Origin: Pelagibacteraceae bacterium
Lineage (GTDB): Bacteria > Pseudomonadota > Alphaproteobacteria > Pelagibacterales > Pelagibacteraceae
Assembly (NCBI GenBank): GCA_008638205.1
Contig: VTPO01000003.1
Span: forward strand, 19,924 to 83,923
Length of the DNA stretch: 64,000 nucleotides
Direction: 5' to 3'
Under the pieces are notes generated by a model that was given only the letters and a program-made list of their open reading frames with translations, ran no database searches and had not been told where the DNA came from. The position numbers and the translations under genes were made by a program. Of the stretch, positions 60,554 through 64,000 are shown piece after piece. How positions within the stretch are numbered: position 1 is the first letter of the stretch; every line of letters starts with the position of its first letter.

Positions 60554-63025
60554 ATGATGAATCAGCAAATAATCTCCGTTCTTGGGCCAACTAATACAGG
60601 CAAAACCCATTTTGCGGTTGAGCGAATGCTCCAATTTGAAACGGGAGTTATAGGGTTTCCACTTAGGCTATTAGCAAGAGAAGTTTACGATAAGTGCGTT
60701 CAAAAATTGGGAGCAAATAATGTTGCCTTAATTACAGGGGAAGAAAAAATTATTCCCCCTACTGCAAACTATTATTTATGCACTGTGGAGTCGATGCCCT
60801 TAGATCTGAATTTTGAATTTGTAGGAATTGATGAAATACAAATGTGCGCTGATCCAGAAAGAGGACACATTTTTACTGACAGACTGTTAAATTACAGAGG
60901 TGATAAGCTAACCATGTTTTTAGGTGCTGATACCATGAAAAATATTATCTCTAACTTGGTACCTTCAAGTGAATTTGTCTATCGTGATAGATTATCTAAA
61001 CTTATTTATACTGGACATAAAAAAATATCTAGAATCCAACCACGCAGTGCTATCGTTGCATTCTCCGTGGATGAAGTTTACGCTCTCGCAGAGTTTGTGA
61101 GAAGGCAGAGAGGTGGTGCAGCAATTGTGATGGGGTCTTTAAGTCCCAAAACAAGAAATTCTCAAGTTGAACTATATCAATCAGGAGATGTTGATTTTTT
61201 AGTAGCGACAGATGCGATTGGTATGGGTATTAATATGGATATTGATCATGTTAGCTTTAATAGCATAAGAAAATATGACGGGAAAAAAATTAGAGGACTT
61301 AGAAACACAGAAATCGGTCAAATAAGTGGTAGAGCTGGAAGATATACAAATAACGGAAGTTTTGGAATTACTGGAAATTGCGAAGCATTAACTAGCGAGC
61401 AGATTGAGAAATTAGAAAATCATAAATTTGACAGTGTGATAAATATTTATTGGAGAAATTCTGATTTAGATTTTTCAAATATTTCTCAATTTACTACAAG
61501 CATAAACCAACTTCCTTCACTTGCATCCCTAACGAGAAATAGAGAGTTGATAGATGAAAATATATTTAAATTTTTAGTTTCAGATTCCTCCTCTTTAAAA
61601 TTTTCAAACAATGCAAACCATATTTCTATATTATGGGAATGTTGCCAGATACCCGATTTTACTAAAAGCTCTTACAATGAACACACTGAAATAATCACAA
61701 ATGTTTTTCAGTTTTTAATATCTGACAAGGGTAAAATTACTAATGACTGGATGAAAAAACAGGTAGAAAGTTTAGACAATATGATTGGGAATATTGATGC
61801 AATAGCGAACAGAATATCTCATGTAAGAACCTGGTCGTACGTAGCTAATAAAAGAAATTGGGTAGAAAATCATGACTACTGGATTGCAAAAACCAAACAT
61901 ATTGAAGACCAGTTGTCTGACAAGCTGCATGAAGAACTTTCTAAAAGTTTTGTAGATAAAAGAATTAGCATTCTTTCAAAAGGCATTAAACAAGATGTGG
62001 AACTAAAAACTAAAATTTCTGAAGAAGATGAAATTATTATTAACGGACAGTTAGTTGGAAAAATTAGCGGACTTAAAATCAATTTAGATTATTCTAAGAC
62101 AGCGCTAGATACAGACATTAAGTCCATTAGAAAAGCTGCAAGAAATGGGGCTGCATCTGAACTGGCTAAAAGAGCTTTAGAAATAGCTCATTCATTAGAG
62201 CATTTTAAATTAGAAAAAGACAATCATATTTATTGGAAAGATAAAATTATTGGAAAAATTACTCCAGGTAGAAATTACCTAAATCCTGAAATTAAAATTA
62301 TTTCCGATGAAAGTCTGCAGTCCAAGGATGAGCATATAATTGTATCGTCCATGTCACAGTGGTTAAAACAAGAAAAAAAAACTCTATTGCAAGATTTGAT
62401 AAAAATTGAAGATCCTAAAATTGAAAACAGATTCGTTAGAGCGTTATGTTTTCAATTGTTTGAAAACAATGGGGTTCTCCAAAGAGAAAATGTTGATGAT
62501 ATTTTAAAACAGATTGATAAAAAAGAACGACACATATTTAGGCAGCTTGGAATTAAAATCGGCCGATATCATATCTATCAGCCTAGAATGATAAAGCCTG
62601 CAGCTATTACTTTTAAAGCCATTCTATGGAACTGTTTTTACAATCTTTCAAAGAACGAAAGTCCTACTTTTGGTTTAAATTTTATTAAGAATTTTTCTAA
62701 CCAAAATAAAGATTATCTTTTAATTTGTGGTTTTGAAACTTTTGATAATATAATAATAAGAATAGATATTTTAGAAAGATTATTTTTAAAAATTATTGAA
62801 CTAAGTAAACAGTATAAGTTTGAACTCAACAGTGAAATACTTAATCTACTTGGCTGTACTAAAGATGATTTTAAAGAACTAATGAAAAAAATGAATTATA
62901 AGTGTATCGTGAAAGAAGAAAAAATGTTTTTTAAATACTATTTGAGTAAAAACGTTTCTAGCAAAAGTAAGCTAAAAAATACAAGCAGTCCTTTCGATGA
63001 GCTTAAAAAAATAAAAATTATTTGA
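60554..63025 (+). CDS. Suv3-type RNA helicase
   Basis: An 823-residue superfamily 2 helicase like mitochondrial SUV3 and its alphaproteobacterial ancestors. Walker A is GPTNTGKTHFA at about residue 11, the DEAD-box equivalent is DEIQMC, motif III-like FLGADT, motif V TDAIGMGINMD and motif VI QISGRAGR. A long C-terminal extension follows. It probably unwinds structured RNA for decay. The gene leads to terB and fdxA, a neighbourhood conserved in alphaproteobacteria. Confidence 0.92.
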   Translation: MMNQQIISVLGPTNTGKTHFAVERMLQFETGVIGFPLRLLAREVYDKCVQKLGANNVALITGEEKIIPPTANYYLCTVESMPLDLNFEFVGIDEIQMCADPERGHIFTDRLLNYRGDKLTMFLGADTMKNIISNLVPSSEFVYRDRLSKLIYTGHKKISRIQPRSAIVAFSVDEVYALAEFVRRQRGGAAIVMGSLSPKTRNSQVELYQSGDVDFLVATDAIGMGINMDIDHVSFNSIRKYDGKKIRGLRNTEIGQISGRAGRYTNNGSFGITGNCEALTSEQIEKLENHKFDSVINIYWRNSDLDFSNISQFTTSINQLPSLASLTRNRELIDENIFKFLVSDSSSLKFSNNANHISILWECCQIPDFTKSSYNEHTEIITNVFQFLISDKGKITNDWMKKQVESLDNMIGNIDAIANRISHVRTWSYVANKRNWVENHDYWIAKTKHIEDQLSDKLHEELSKSFVDKRISILSKGIKQDVELKTKISEEDEIIINGQLVGKISGLKINLDYSKTALDTDIKSIRKAARNGAASELAKRALEIAHSLEHFKLEKDNHIYWKDKIIGKITPGRNYLNPEIKIISDESLQSKDEHIIVSSMSQWLKQEKKTLLQDLIKIEDPKIENRFVRALCFQLFENNGVLQRENVDDILKQIDKKERHIFRQLGIKIGRYHIYQPRMIKPAAITFKAILWNCFYNLSKNESPTFGLNFIKNFSNQNKDYLLICGFETFDNIIIRIDILERLFLKIIELSKQYKFELNSEILNLLGCTKDDFKELMKKMNYKCIVKEEKMFFKYYLSKNVSSKSKLKNTSSPFDELKKIKII

Positions 63026-63027
63026 CA

Positions 63028-63453
63028 ATGAGCTGGTTTTCAAAAAATAAACAAGATGCCAATTTTGAATCCTTGGAAACATCTGTAGCTACTTTATTAA
63101 TACATGCAGCTAGGTTAGATGAAAACTACAGCCAAGATGAAAAATTAACTATAAATAAATGTTTAGTAGAACTGGGTTTTGGAGAGAACGACAAAGTTGA
63201 AAAATTAATAGACCGTTGTGAGGCCCTAGAAAAAGAAAGTAATCAGATTTTACACCTTACCCAAGAAATCAAAAAACTGAAGTATACCGATAGACTAAAA
63301 ATAATTGAAGTGCTTGTTCAAGTTGTGTATGCAGATGGAAAAATGGATGAATTTGAAGATAACTTAATAAGAAGAGTTTGTGGCCTAGTTTATGTAGAAA
63401 ATGCTCATGTAGGTCCTATCAAAGAAAATATCAAAAAGAAATTAACGTTATGA
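63028..63453 (+). CDS. TerB-like family protein
   Basis: A 141-residue helical protein with the TerB/DjlA-like core [19 protein letters not shown] and [20 protein letters not shown], in which acidic residues may bind metal. The ATG at 63028 follows the helicase stop by 2 nt. A TTG at 63022 (TTGA overlap) adds only two residues and cannot be excluded. Its stop overlaps fdxA by 4 nt. The function of these stand-alone TerB proteins is not known. Confidence 0.85.
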   Translation: MSWFSKNKQDANFESLETSVATLLIHAARLDENYSQDEKLTINKCLVELGFGENDKVEKLIDRCEALEKESNQILHLTQEIKKLKYTDRLKIIEVLVQVVYADGKMDEFEDNLIRRVCGLVYVENAHVGPIKENIKKKLTL

Positions 63454-63794
63454 CTTACGTAGTGAATGATAAGTGCATTAAATGCAAACTTACTGATTGT
63501 GTAGAAGTGTGTCCTGTTGATTGCTTTTATGAAGGAGACAATATGTTAGTAATCAATCCTGATGAATGTATTGATTGTGGTGTCTGCGAACCAGAATGCC
63601 CCATTGGTGCTATTGAACCTGACACGAATGATGGTGCTGAAAAACTTGTTTTGCTCAACAAAAAACTATCAGAAACTTGGCCTGTTATTACCAAAAAGAA
63701 AGATCCTTTGCCTGATTGGGAAAAGTTTAAGGATATGGAAAATAAACTAGACAAATATTACAGTGAAAAAGCTGGGCCTGGAGATAAAAAATAA
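63450..63794 (+). CDS. fdxA: 7Fe ferredoxin FdxA
   Basis: A 114-residue ferredoxin with [3Fe-4S] and [4Fe-4S] clusters. Cysteines lie in [20 protein letters not shown] and [15 protein letters not shown]. The long C-terminal tail is typical of the Azotobacter FdI/FdxA group. The frame continues upstream, but the ATG at 63450 within the terB stop (ATGA) gives the usual MTYVV start. It serves as an electron carrier for unknown partners. Confidence 0.95.
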   Translation: MTYVVNDKCIKCKLTDCVEVCPVDCFYEGDNMLVINPDECIDCGVCEPECPIGAIEPDTNDGAEKLVLLNKKLSETWPVITKKKDPLPDWEKFKDMENKLDKYYSEKAGPGDKK

Positions 63795-63852
63795 TTAAAT
63801 ATATTGAAAAGGCAATAAATATAAGGTACTTCCTTCGCCTTACAAAAAACTC

Positions 63853-64000
63853 ATGCTAAAAAAATTAAAAAAAACTCTTTCCAAAGTAACTGGCAAAAAA
63901 AAGTCAAAACCAAAAGCAATAAAAGTTGTTAAGGTTAAGAAAGTTAAAGCTGTTAAGGTTAAGAAAGTTAAAGCTGTTAAGGTTAAGAAAGTTAAAGCTG
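63853..64000 (+). CDS. Lysine-rich repeat protein, N-terminal part (3' end outside window)
   Basis: The frame starts MLKKLKKTLSKVTGKKKSKP and then runs into perfect 8-residue repeats VKVKKVKA to the window edge. The gene after fdxA in many alphaproteobacteria is CarD, so this could be a CarD-like regulator with a basic N-terminal extension, or an unrelated histone-like protein; the visible part cannot decide. There is no stop in the visible 49 codons. Confidence 0.6.
   Translation, partial: MLKKLKKTLSKVTGKKKSKPKAIKVVKVKKVKAVKVKKVKAVKVKKVKA
63928..63999 (+). repeat. Three perfect 24-bp tandem repeats
   Basis: Three identical 24-nt units (63928-63951, 63952-63975, 63976-63999) lie inside the lysine-rich gene, in frame, each encoding VKVKKVKA. 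The exact identity at the DNA level implies recent expansion by slippage or recombination. The array continues beyond the window. Confidence 0.95.

Noticed and set aside
1..64000. tRNA, rRNA, CRISPR, prophage or transposase genes
   Set aside because: I looked in all gaps for tRNA T-loop motifs, repeat-spacer arrays and recombinase motifs and saw none; the one T-loop-like match near 52390 belongs to the SRP RNA.

Overview
This 64 kb window comes from an AT-rich, gene-dense alphaproteobacterial chromosome. I infer a free-living marine lineage of the SAR11 or HIMB59/AEGEAN-169 kind. The evidence is the very low GC, short intergenic gaps, many 1-4 nt gene overlaps, and alphaproteobacterial gene orders: trpF-trpB-trpA-accD-folC, aroA-cmk-rpsA-ihfB, ffs-dnaX-ybaB-recR, def-fmt-truA, pheA-kdsB-cycM, rpmH-rnpA-yidD-yidC. 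A 5-aminolevulinate synthase (Shemin pathway), a FYDLN-acid type protein, an NDUFA9-like protein and a Suv3-type helicase next to fdxA fit the same group. I see no insertion sequence, integrase, prophage, CRISPR array, rRNA or tRNA. Taxonomy is inference only.

Layout. 1-7.3 kb: the end of an alpha/beta hydrolase, an atypical SDR whose real start appears to be non-AUG, and glutamate synthase gltD-gltB. 7.5-12.7 kb: envelope genes (uppP, NDUFA9-like, an RNase D-like exonuclease, kdsD, lptC, lptB). 12.7-22.8 kb: a long plus-strand run with a fused aroA-cmk, rpsA, ihfB, pyrF, trpF, trpB, trpA, accD, folC and a secreted histidine phosphatase, mostly coupled by 4-nt overlaps. 22.8-29.2 kb: a minus-strand block with trxA, sbcB, rmuC, gor, a tiny basic protein, an orphan cytochrome b561 C-terminal helix, selO and a three-gene micro-protein cassette. 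29.2-32.9 kb: the least ordinary stretch, with a 448 bp gap carrying a long near-perfect hairpin and then many tiny membrane or lysine-rich proteins around an AEC transporter. 32.9-41.5 kb: hemA, typA, cspA, a truncated tandem gene copy beside 10-bp repeats, udgB, lrgAB, sodB and a TVP38-like protein. 41.5-47.5 kb: rpmH-rnpA-yidD-yidC-argB, a HAD nucleotidase, dapD and dapE. 47.5-54 kb (minus): truA, fmt, def, recR, ybaB, dnaX, SRP RNA, pheA, kdsB. 54-64 kb: cytochrome c, an AmpG-like MFS protein, an EF-hand protein, a TauE-like protein, a sodium:solute symporter under a TPP riboswitch, an NlpC/P60 protein, acyP, a Suv3 helicase, a TerB-like protein, fdxA and the start of a lysine-repeat protein.

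The genes are mainly core biosynthesis (Glu, Trp, Phe, Arg, Lys/DAP, pyrimidine, heme, fatty acid, LPS/Kdo), translation, DNA repair and redox defence. The most notable signals are: a tryptophan synthase pair in which TrpA and TrpB have lost both partners of the Salmonella alpha-Asp56/beta-Lys167 salt bridge together with changed beta active-site residues; a TPP riboswitch whose 3' end contains the ribosome-binding site of a probable thiamine-precursor transporter; UppP lacking its conserved active-site His; a cassette of three tiny unknown genes upstream of selO; and a long hairpin in the largest non-coding gap. No complete unknown defence or mobile system was seen.
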